Positions 1 through 6,139 of a stretch of 8,473 bases of DNA are shown here, in pieces. Position 1 is the first letter of the stretch. Every line of letters starts with the position of its first letter. The position numbers were made by a program, and so were the translations under genes. This stretch comes from Candidatus Brocadiaceae bacterium (GTDB taxonomy: Bacteria > Planctomycetota > MHYJ01 > JACQXL01 > CAKKQI01), in NCBI GenBank assembly GCA_919901895.1, contig CAKKQI010000001.1, forward strand, positions 1 through 8,473. The letters run 5' to 3'. Under the pieces are notes generated by a model. That model was given only the letters and a program-made list of their open reading frames with translations. It was not told the DNA's origin and made no database searches.

Positions 1-1197
1 CATATGTTCCCTAATCAATATCAAAAAAACTTCGGTTGTTTTGTGGCTGAACAAGTGAAGGCTTTAAGACAATACCAAGGTTGGGATGTTCGGGTCGTTT
101 CATGTCAACCATGTTGGATAAATACCATGCATCCATTACGGATCGCCCGCAGTATTTCTGATTATTATAGACAGTTAAAGATAAAATGGTTTTCCTACGA
201 TGATATTCCAACGATATTTATTCCTTATTTGGTCGGCGGTATTTTTAGATTTCGTTTATCCGCTTTTACCTATTGTTTTTCGGCCGCGATTGCTGCTTCC
301 CGAATTCGCAAGAATTTTAATTTTGATCTGGTGCATGCTCACACCGCTTATCTTGACGGGTTGGCAGGACGTTACGTAGCGCGACGATATAACGTTCCTT
401 TAGTTATTACGGAACACACCGGTCCTTTTAGTTATTTTACCGGCAAGGAGATCGTCCGGCAGATAGCGCTTTATTCCTTAAGATCAGCTAATAAAATCAT
501 CTGCGTCAGCCGGGCCTTAAAAGAGGAAGTAAAAAAGTGGCTTCCCTTAAATGCGCAGCGTAATTTAATATCATTGCCAAACGGCGTTGATACAAATTTA
601 TTTAACTTGAACGGTCATCCGGCGGCCCAACAACAGCCGTATCGTATTCTCAGCGTTATTTCTTTAGATGACAACAAAAACCCTTTTTGCCTGCTGGAGG
701 CTTTTCAATATTTATGCCGCTGGAAAATGAATGTGGAATTAACTATCGTTGGCGGCGGTGTACTATGGCGGGAGATAGAAAATTGGGTGGTTAGCAATAA
801 TTTATCGCATCTTATTCATCTCGCTGGATGGCAATCCCGCGAACAGGTGTCTTTGCTTATGCGTCAAATATGTGATGTCTTAGTTTTGCCAAGCAGAACA
901 GAAACGTTTGGCGTTGTTGTAATTGAAGCAATGGCCAGCGGCAAACCGGTGGTCAGCACTCGTTGCGGCGGGCCGGAAAGTATCCTCACAGAAGCGCATC
1001 TTGGCGAACTTTGCGAAAATAATAATCCGCTTGCCTTAGCGCAGTCTATCAAAAAAGTCCTGGATAACCCCGAACAATATCCGCCTCAAAAAATCAGAGA
1101 GTTTGCCTTGGAAAAGTATTCATTTCAACAGGTTGCCTCTCAACTTGCGAGCATCTATGAAAAAGTTTCTCATGATTTTAATAAGCCGGAAGGATAA
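1..1197 (+). CDS. Glycosyltransferase family 4, N-terminus cut by window edge
   Basis: This is a GT-B fold, GT4-type glycosyltransferase that probably moves a sugar from a nucleotide-sugar donor to a growing surface glycan on the cytoplasmic face of the membrane. The frame is open to base 1. The first visible ATG (base 4) begins FPNQYQKNFGCFVAEQVKAL, which in this family normally follows an initial beta-strand such as 'MKILxxTxxFPN', so the true start lies upstream and only some 10 residues should be missing. Counting from that Met, an HAHT motif lies at 111-114 and TEHTG at 136-140. The C-terminal donor-binding half carries the EX7E pattern (E300 and E308, in ETFGVVVIEAMASGKPVV), the hallmark of retaining GT4 enzymes. 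No signal peptide or membrane segment is visible. The stop is 7 bp before the next GT4 gene, so the two are probably cotranscribed. The family is secure; the sugar and acceptor cannot be read from sequence. Confidence 0.93.
   Translation, partial: HMFPNQYQKNFGCFVAEQVKALRQYQGWDVRVVSCQPCWINTMHPLRIARSISDYYRQLKIKWFSYDDIPTIFIPYLVGGIFRFRLSAFTYCFSAAIAASRIRKNFNFDLVHAHTAYLDGLAGRYVARRYNVPLVITEHTGPFSYFTGKEIVRQIALYSLRSANKIICVSRALKEEVKKWLPLNAQRNLISLPNGVDTNLFNLNGHPAAQQQPYRILSVISLDDNKNPFCLLEAFQYLCRWKMNVELTIVGGGVLWREIENWVVSNNLSHLIHLAGWQSREQVSLLMRQICDVLVLPSRTETFGVVVIEAMASGKPVVSTRCGGPESILTEAHLGELCENNNPLALAQSIKKVLDNPEQYPPQKIREFALEKYSFQQVASQLASIYEKVSHDFNKPEG
1188..1194 (+). promoter_or_regulatory. Ribosome binding site for the second GT4 gene
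   Basis: A GGAAGGA Shine-Dalgarno-like stretch lies inside the last codons of the upstream gene, 10 nt before the ATG at 1205. It favours 1205 as the start. The reading frame can be opened further up, at 1103, but that would add 34 residues overlapping the previous gene and lacking the family's N-terminal beta-strand. Confidence 0.6.
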
Positions 1198-1204
1198 AAT
1201 TACG

Positions 1205-2431
1205 ATGAAGGTGTTGATGGTTACCCCGGATTGTTTTATGATTGACCGGCGTATTATTCTGGAGGCAAAAACACTTATAAACGCCGGATACGAAGTAACG
1301 CTGCTCGCCGGGTTTGAGTGCTCGGAAGAGACCCATTACCTGAAAGATGGTATCAGCATATACCGTTATAAATATGATTGGGAGGATAAAAGGTTGGAAA
1401 GAATATCGTCATTTCTCCCGCGAAGCAAATTCTTAAACAAATGTTATTCACGCTTAATCAAGCCGTTTTATGAAATGACCGCTTTCGAATATTTTATGTT
1501 AGAAAAAATCTCGCAATTTGAAGCGGATGTATACCACGCTCATGATTTCCCGTGTCTCAAGGCAGCTGTTTATGCAGCCAGGAAACGTAAGATTCCCTTA
1601 ATATATGATGCGCACGAGATTTATTATTCCCAGCGTATGTTTCCTGATGCCGTACAGCAAAAATACTTCAAAGAGGAAAAAAAATATATCAAATACGCCG
1701 ATATTGTAATAACGGTTAATCAATTTATTTCTGATATTATGGCAAAACAATATAAAACCACGCCTGAGGTTATAATGAACTGCGCAGAAATGCCTGTTAA
1801 TTTTAATCCGGCCGAATCATATCGTCTCTTAAAAAATAAAATCAAAGTGGCCGCTGATTGGAAGATTATTCTTTATCAGGGATGGCTTTCGCCGGAACGA
1901 AATATTGAAGCCCTTATTAAAGGCGTTCGTTTTTTGCCGGACAAATGTTGTTTGGTCATTATCGGCTATGGGGAATATGAAGGAATGTTGCGCAAAATTG
2001 CCAGCGAAGAAAAAGTCCAAGAAAAAATTTTCTTCCTGGGCAAGATATCGCCCGATGAAATATTGCATTATACAGCCGGGGCAGACATTGGCGTGATTCC
2101 TTATTTACCAATAGATGAAAATCACCGCTACTGTTCCCCTAATAAATTCTTTGAATACATCTTAGCTGGTATTCCCGTCATAACAAATAACTCGTTTTTT
2201 TTTCGAGCGATGAATGAAAAATACGGCGTAGTACATACAATAGATACCTTCTCCCCTGAAAAATTTGCCCAAGCCGTAACTGAAATGCTTTTTAATAAAT
2301 CAAAATTTAATGAAATGAAAAATAATTGTTATAAAGCTGCGAAAGAATTAAATTGGGATGTAGAAGGCAAAAAATTATTATCTGTTTATAACAGATTAAA
2401 AGCATCTATCAATATGAGCGACCGCCATTAA
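1205..2431 (+). CDS. Glycosyltransferase family 4 (GT-B fold)
   Basis: This 408-residue protein is a second GT4-type glycosyltransferase, likely acting in the cytoplasm on the same glycan as its upstream neighbour. It opens with MKVLMVTPDC, a typical first Rossmann strand, then DRRIILEAKTLINAGYEVTLL, the usual 'all acceptor-side helices' pattern. The N-terminal half holds VYHAHDFPCLKAA (about 109-121) and IYDAHEIYY (133-141), as in many exopolysaccharide GT4 enzymes. The C-terminal half has LYQGWLSPERNIEALI (about 223-238), VIIGYGEYEG and the donor-site segment YCSPNKFFEYILAGIPVI (309-326) with E317. That segment is the form taken by the EX7E region in one GT4 subgroup, where the first Glu is not conserved. 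The start at 1205 is set by the GGAAGGA site and by the homologous N-terminus. Length is normal for the family. Substrates are unknown. Confidence 0.92.
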   Translation: MKVLMVTPDCFMIDRRIILEAKTLINAGYEVTLLAGFECSEETHYLKDGISIYRYKYDWEDKRLERISSFLPRSKFLNKCYSRLIKPFYEMTAFEYFMLEKISQFEADVYHAHDFPCLKAAVYAARKRKIPLIYDAHEIYYSQRMFPDAVQQKYFKEEKKYIKYADIVITVNQFISDIMAKQYKTTPEVIMNCAEMPVNFNPAESYRLLKNKIKVAADWKIILYQGWLSPERNIEALIKGVRFLPDKCCLVIIGYGEYEGMLRKIASEEKVQEKIFFLGKISPDEILHYTAGADIGVIPYLPIDENHRYCSPNKFFEYILAGIPVITNNSFFFRAMNEKYGVVHTIDTFSPEKFAQAVTEMLFNKSKFNEMKNNCYKAAKELNWDVEGKKLLSVYNRLKASINMSDRH

Positions 2432-2432
2432 C

Positions 2433-2452
2433 ACCTTGTAAAGGTCGTTTTT
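2433..2452 (+). terminator. Possible weak rho-independent terminator
   Basis: Directly after the GT4 stop, ACCTT (2433-2437) and AAGGT (2441-2445) can pair around a GTA loop, followed by CG and five Ts (2448-2452). An alternative pairing, CGACC (2419-2423) with GGTCG (2443-2447), ends at the same T-run. The stem is short and AT-rich, so this is only a candidate. Its position at the end of the left gene block fits a transcription boundary. Confidence 0.33.
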
Positions 2453-2493
2453 GTACGGTAATGAAATTGCCGCGCCTTCAGATAGTGGACCCG

Positions 2494-2508
2494 CCTGCGT
2501 AGGGCAGG
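2494..2508. repeat. Short GC-rich inverted repeat
   Basis: CCTGC (2494-2498) and GCAGG (2504-2508) form a five-base-pair stem around a GTAGG loop. It stands out against the AT-rich surroundings and lies just left of the dispersed-repeat remnants, so it may belong to the same repeat cassette. No T-run follows it, so it is not a terminator. Confidence 0.4.
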
Positions 2509-2515
2509 GATTGGA

Positions 2516-2565
2516 ACTCGCAATGACTGTTATTGCAGTCTCGTCTTGGCTGGGGAAGCAATCTC
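2516..2565. repeat. Degenerate dispersed repeat, two facing copies
   Basis: ACTCGCAATGAC (2516-2527) is the reverse complement of GTCATTGCGAGT. It abuts a forward-oriented, slightly mutated copy that begins TGTTATTGCAG (2528-2538) and ends GAAGCAATCTC (2555-2565). A repeat starting GTCATTGCGAG and ending GAAGCAATCTC is, from general knowledge, scattered through intergenic regions of many unrelated bacterial genomes. Here the two cores sit back to back, and GCAATGAC / TGTTATTGC can form a hairpin with one mismatch. The full right copy is about 38 bases. Family membership is inferred from recall and cannot be confirmed from one window. Confidence 0.5.
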
Positions 2566-3030
2566 TGAATTACTAATTTCAATCTTGACAAGGCGCTATG
2601 CAAGTCCGATGAAGTAAGGCTACCTATGCGACGGGGCATAATTTAGATTCCTTAAATATGATAGAAGGCAGTGATTTATTATGATATTTCTTAAAGAAAC
2701 TCTTCAACGCCTGAATCAGCTATTAAATAGGTACACTTTAGGATGAAATGTAAACCCCGTTACAGTATATTAAATCACCTAATTGGATGTAACTTTTAAG
2801 TTATAAATATTAAATACAAAATAGCCAAAACCTGATGGGTGGCGCATAAAATTAATATAAAAAATTATAACGGAATTGCGTTTTGATGATATGATGTAAA
2901 CAGCATTAAAAGTTAAAATACTGATAAAGACCGGGCTTAATGCTCATCGGCGATTTCGAATGGCTGGCAAAAGAATAATCAGAAGCGGCTTAATGGTAGT
3001 CAGGTGTAATAAAATTAAAAGATATTATTT

Positions 3031-3036
3031 AGAAGG
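3031..3036 (+). promoter_or_regulatory. Ribosome binding site of the GT2 gene
   Basis: AGAAGG lies 8 nt before the ATG at 3045. It is the first good ribosome binding site after the gap and fixes the start of the right-hand gene block. Confidence 0.6.
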
Positions 3037-3044
3037 TTTTTATT

Positions 3045-4082
3045 ATGCATAAAATAAGTATTGTGGTCGCTGCATATAACGAGAATTCTATTATTAGTGA
3101 AACGATCCAAAAAATTATTGAGTTAATGAAGCAACAAAATAAGTATGAATGGGAACTTATCTGCGTAGATGACGGTAGTTGTGACGATACTTATTCCGTA
3201 GCCATCCAAACCGCAGCGGGTGAACCAAAAGTTAAAATATTAAAACACAACCATAATTATGGACAGGGGCGGGCCCTCCGGACCGGCTTCGCCGCCTGCT
3301 CCGGAGATATTGTCGTAACTATAGACGCCGATTTAAGCTATGGGCCGGAATACATTTTAAAATTGGGCGATGTCCTGATTGAACGTAATGTCGATATAAC
3401 TCTTGCTTCTCCCTATGCCAAAGGCGGGGAAGTTGTCAATGTTCCTTTTTACCGGCGTTTGTTAAGCCGTTTCGGTAATAAATATTTAGCCAAGATGAGC
3501 CAGTATAATATCTCCACTATTACCTGTGTGGTCCGGGCGTATCGGCGTGAGATATTGGATGCTATTTTTCTTACGTCTGATGGTATGGAACTTCAGTTGG
3601 AAATTATGCTGAAGGCAGCCATGATAAAGGCCCGGGTTTGTGAAATCCCGGCTCGTCTTGCCTGGGCTAAGCAGAAATCTGCTGATATGAAATTTTCAAG
3701 GGTTTCTAAGATGAGAATTTTTAGGACAATGGGAGTTTATCTTTTTCTGGGCTGGTTATCTAAACCAGCTTACTTTTTTATCCTGTTATCTTTATCGCTG
3801 CTTTTAACAGGCGGTTACATGGCTTTTATGTTGGTTTTAAGAACTTTCAATTCAATCATAACTAATCTTGATTACGGAGCGTTTCAGGCTATTTCCATTG
3901 GCCTGGAAACGGTTTATAAAAATTACACCTATAGTTTTATTATCAGCGGCGGCCTGATTATTTTCGGATTCCATATTTTAGGGGTCGCCTTGCTGACCAT
4001 TCAGAACAAATTTTATTTTGAAGAAATGTATAAACTAACTGAGGCCGTTTTATCAGAAAAGATTAAAAAAAGTGAAGAATAA
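3045..4082 (+). CDS. GT2 polyprenyl-phosphate sugar synthase-like, two TM helices
   Basis: This 345-residue GT2 (GT-A fold) enzyme resembles dolichyl/undecaprenyl-phosphate sugar synthases (DPM1, GtrB and ArnC types), which load a sugar from a nucleotide donor onto a polyprenyl phosphate at the inner face of the membrane. The N-terminal domain starts with ISIVVAAYNE, has VDDGS at 41-45 and NYGQGRALRTGF at 71-82. It then has IDADLS around the metal-binding DAD at 94-96. The segment ITCVVRAYRREIL replaces the usual D-x-SGFR region, as in one subgroup of this family. Two C-terminal hydrophobic segments follow (about 242-266 and 297-320), the membrane anchor typical of GtrB/ArnC-like proteins. 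The end overlaps by 11 nt the GTG start of the following methyltransferase remnant, which indicates cotranscription. Its partners would be the SMR-like protein and the GT-C protein downstream. The sugar is unknown. Confidence 0.9.
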   Translation: MHKISIVVAAYNENSIISETIQKIIELMKQQNKYEWELICVDDGSCDDTYSVAIQTAAGEPKVKILKHNHNYGQGRALRTGFAACSGDIVVTIDADLSYGPEYILKLGDVLIERNVDITLASPYAKGGEVVNVPFYRRLLSRFGNKYLAKMSQYNISTITCVVRAYRREILDAIFLTSDGMELQLEIMLKAAMIKARVCEIPARLAWAKQKSADMKFSRVSKMRIFRTMGVYLFLGWLSKPAYFFILLSLSLLLTGGYMAFMLVLRTFNSIITNLDYGAFQAISIGLETVYKNYTYSFIISGGLIIFGFHILGVALLTIQNKFYFEEMYKLTEAVLSEKIKKSEE

Positions 4083-4937
4083 GATTTTTCCTTGCCCGGT
4101 CTGCGGCTCAGCACATAATAGCAAGAGATTGGATTTGTCTCTTTCTCGCCAGAAAGAAGTTTTTGATATCTACCGATGCGTTTGTGGGCTTGGTTATAGT
4201 AACCATGCTCTTAATGGCACACCGGCTGATATATACGACTCTTTATATTATGAACAGATTAGGTACCAGGTTGCTTCTTCCCGCCGATCGTATCTTAAGC
4301 ATCTGATACCTTTCTTTTAAAAAGCGATCCGGGCCGTTGGCTTGCCTCCGGCTCGGAACCATTTACTGGATATCGGCTGCGCCACGGGTGATTTTCTTGA
4401 ATATGCGACGAAGTCCGGTTGGCAATCTGAAGGGATAGATATCTCGGAGTTTTCCGTGACCCGGGCGCGGAAACGTGGGTTTAATGCCCGGGTATGTTAG
4501 ATTGAAGAATTAGCCGCGCCTGGTAATAATACCTACGATGTAATTACAATGTGGGACGTTATTGAACATTTGCCAGATATGGTTAAGGCTTTGAAAATAG
4601 TATCTGAACGCACCTTGCCTGGCGGCGTGATTATTATCAAGACTGTTTCGAGAAGATCAATCGTTGATTTTTTAGCCCGAGCGGTTTATATAAGCAGCCT
4701 CCATCGTATCGTCGGACCGCTCAGAAGAATGTATGTGCCTGGGCATCTATTTTATTTTACTCCCAGTACGCTGAATAAAGTCCTATCTAAATTTGGAGAA
4801 GTTTTATTTATTGATTATACCGATACTCCGCCTGACGCGCCGATTTCTTCTGGATTTATGAAAACAGGCTTGCGGAGTATGTTTTTAATTCAAATGAATT
4901 AATCGCGGCCTGGATGCCGGGGGGAACCAAATTATGA
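4072..4937 (+). pseudogene. Broken class I SAM methyltransferase with N-terminal Cys4 motif
   Basis: The intact form would be a SAM-dependent methyltransferase of the Methyltransf_23 kind, common in glycan clusters. From GTG 4072 it has a zinc-ribbon-like head (CPVC at 8-11, CVCG at 36-39), then is stopped by TAA at 4318-4320. The same frame resumes at once with motif I (LLDIGCATGDF, DIGCATG at 4369-4389) and GIDIS. It is stopped again by TAG at 4498-4500, then continues with MWDVIEHLPD, LPGGVIIIK and GHLFYFTPSTLNKVL. Near 4836 a one-base loss shifts the frame. The sensible C-terminus (ADFFWIYENRLAEYVF, then NSNELIAAWMPGG) lies in the frame that ends with TGA at 4935-4937, overlapping the next ATG as ATGA, whereas the shifted frame ends at 4902. 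The two readable pieces are 4072-4320 and 4549-4902. Three lesions make it a pseudogene unless the assembly is faulty. GTG is the best start seen, but no good ribosome binding site precedes it. Confidence 0.88.
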
Positions 4938-5305
4938 CCATCAAAATTCTTCTTATCAGTCTCTGGAGCATATCTTTTCTGCTGGTAAATGTCGGGGCTA
5001 AAAAACTTGCCAATATCATAATTTTTAACAAAGGTATTATTGAGTTAATTAAAAGTGTCATTTACGTTCCCTGGTTTTACGTTGTAATATTTACGTATCT
5101 GACGTGCGCGGTTTTATACCTGATGCTATTAAAATTTATGCCTCTTGTTGCGGCCGGCCCGATTGTATTAAGCCTCGGAATAATTATTCTGACTTTAACC
5201 GGGGTTGTCATATTTAAAGAGCGCGCCTTCAATGCCGCTCAGATTATCGGTATTATTTTTTGTCTGGTTGGAATTTTACTTCTGCAAATTGCAGCCAAAA
5301 ATTAA
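4934..5305 (+). CDS. Small four-helix SMR/EamA-family membrane protein, candidate lipid-sugar flippase subunit
   Basis: This 123-residue integral membrane protein has four hydrophobic segments (about 3-22, 46-66, 70-94 and 101-119). The end, VVIFKERAFNAAQIIGIIFCLVGILLL, is the typical closing motif (F-x-E-R ... G-x-x-L-x-x-x-G-I) of single-domain DMT-superfamily proteins such as EmrE and ArnE/ArnF. ArnE/F-type members are proposed to flip undecaprenyl-phosphate-linked aminoarabinose. Because this gene lies in a glycan operon with a polyprenyl-phosphate sugar synthase and a GT-C protein, a flippase role is more likely than drug efflux, but that is inference. It may work as a homodimer, since no second copy is nearby. 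A G-rich stretch (4919-4923) about 10 nt upstream serves as ribosome binding site. Its ATG overlaps the fossil TGA of the methyltransferase pseudogene, so translation was once coupled to it. A fold assignment is safer than the function. Confidence 0.85.
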   Translation: MTIKILLISLWSISFLLVNVGAKKLANIIIFNKGIIELIKSVIYVPWFYVVIFTYLTCAVLYLMLLKFMPLVAAGPIVLSLGIIILTLTGVVIFKERAFNAAQIIGIIFCLVGILLLQIAAKN

Positions 5306-5346
5306 TAACCTGAATACCGATGAAGTTATCACAAACCGAACCCAAA

Positions 5347-5352
5347 AAAGGA
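5347..5352 (+). promoter_or_regulatory. Ribosome binding site choosing the methyltransferase start
   Basis: AAAGGA lies 9 nt before the ATG at 5362. An in-frame ATG at 5320 exists but has no clear Shine-Dalgarno sequence in front of it, so 5362 is the preferred start. Confidence 0.5.
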
Positions 5353-5361
5353 ACGAATAAA

Positions 5362-6138
5362 ATGGGCAACCCGGCTGAAAACGAGAAAGAAATCGCTGTT
5401 AAAACAGGCGCTCTTTATGCCTATATTTGGGATCAGTTCAACCGAATTCAATGGACACAATTTTCAGATGATCATTTTATGAAGTGGTCTCCACTCCCCG
5501 ATTCAAATATATTTAAAGAGAAAATAGTTTTAGATGCCGGATGCGGAAGCGGCCGGGCCTGCAGAAGCATGTTATTTCAAGGCGCTAAAAAAGTAGTGGG
5601 AATTGATATGGGAAAAGGATGTATCAGCAATACCAATGAGAGGAATAAGGACTTTTCTGGCCGATTAGAAGTCAAACTGGCTTCAGTTCTTGATGTCCCT
5701 TATCCTGATAATACGTTTGATATTGTCCATTGCGATGAAGTACTTCACCATACGACCAATCCCAAGAAAGGTTTTTCCGAACTCGTCCGGGTATTAAAAC
5801 CCGGAGGTAAAATTATTATCGCTGTTTACGGTCGCGGCGGATTTATGAATTTTGCCATTTATTCAGCCCGTTTATTTCGCCGGCTCATCCCCCTCAAATG
5901 GACTTTTTATTTATGTAAACTAATAAGTAAAAATCCGGTAGTTTGGTATTCGATTTTGGATTGTATGTATGTTCCCATCCGCGAGAACTATTATGAACAT
6001 GAGATTCGAAGGTGGTTTGAAGACTATAATTTTGATAATATTATCCGAATGGATTCCGCTTGGGGGCCATACGCTTACGGGCGATGGATGAAAGGCGATG
6101 GTTATATTAAGTTTATAGCTGATAAGAGGTCGAATTAG
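5362..6138 (+). CDS. Class I SAM-dependent methyltransferase (Methyltransf_11 type)
   Basis: A 258-residue cytoplasmic methyltransferase using S-adenosylmethionine. Motif I is VLDAGCGSGR (56-65) and the ribose-binding acidic loop is VVGIDMG (78-84). The Methyltransf_11 signature follows as FDIVHCDEVLHHTTNPKKGFSELVRVLKPGGKIII (119-153). The His pair after DEVL and the PGG turn (147-149) are both intact, in contrast to the broken methyltransferase upstream. The C-terminal part (about 160-258) is rich in aromatic residues and should form the substrate cap; it gives no clue to the acceptor. Position between the SMR-like protein and the radical SAM enzyme suggests methylation of a sugar, lipid-linked intermediate or related small molecule. 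Translation could start at 5320 and add 14 Lys-rich residues; the ribosome binding site favours 5362. The stop is one base before the next ATG, so the two genes are tightly coupled. Confidence 0.88.
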   Translation: MGNPAENEKEIAVKTGALYAYIWDQFNRIQWTQFSDDHFMKWSPLPDSNIFKEKIVLDAGCGSGRACRSMLFQGAKKVVGIDMGKGCISNTNERNKDFSGRLEVKLASVLDVPYPDNTFDIVHCDEVLHHTTNPKKGFSELVRVLKPGGKIIIAVYGRGGFMNFAIYSARLFRRLIPLKWTFYLCKLISKNPVVWYSILDCMYVPIRENYYEHEIRRWFEDYNFDNIIRMDSAWGPYAYGRWMKGDGYIKFIADKRSN

Positions 6139-6139
6139 A

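Larger units (their letters stand above)
2432..3044. other. Gap of about 610 bp without a convincing gene
   Basis: All six frames are broken repeatedly here and I recognise no intact protein. The left third (to about 2640) has mixed composition and carries the terminator candidate, a GC-rich hairpin and the dispersed-repeat remnants. The rest is AT-rich. Two tiny ORFs (2681-2746, 21 aa; 2743-2799, 18 aa) meet in an ATGA overlap and may be scraps of former genes, but neither can be assigned. A promoter for the right block would be expected here; I found no -35/-10 pair with good spacing. The sequence TTGACA at 2585-2590 has no matching -10 element 16-18 bp downstream. No tRNA or other structured RNA was recognised. 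Confidence 0.7.

Noticed and set aside
1103..1204. Upstream extension of the second GT4 gene to an ATG at 1103
   Set aside because: The extra 34 residues overlap the end of the first GT4 gene and do not resemble the family N-terminus; a good ribosome binding site points to 1205.
2491..2570. CRISPR or tRNA gene
   Set aside because: There is no regular spacer spacing and only two degenerate copies, and no cloverleaf or TPsiC-arm sequence could be found.
2585..2613. TTGACA as the -35 box of a promoter
   Set aside because: The hexamer about 17 bp downstream is GATGAA, a poor -10 match, and the nearest gene start is over 400 bp away.
4318..4500. Stop-codon reassignment or pyrrolysine at the in-frame TAA and TAG
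   Set aside because: Neighbouring genes use both TAA and TAG as sensible terminators (for example TAG at 6136, right before the next start). The same methyltransferase frame also has a frameshift near 4836, so gene decay explains everything more simply.
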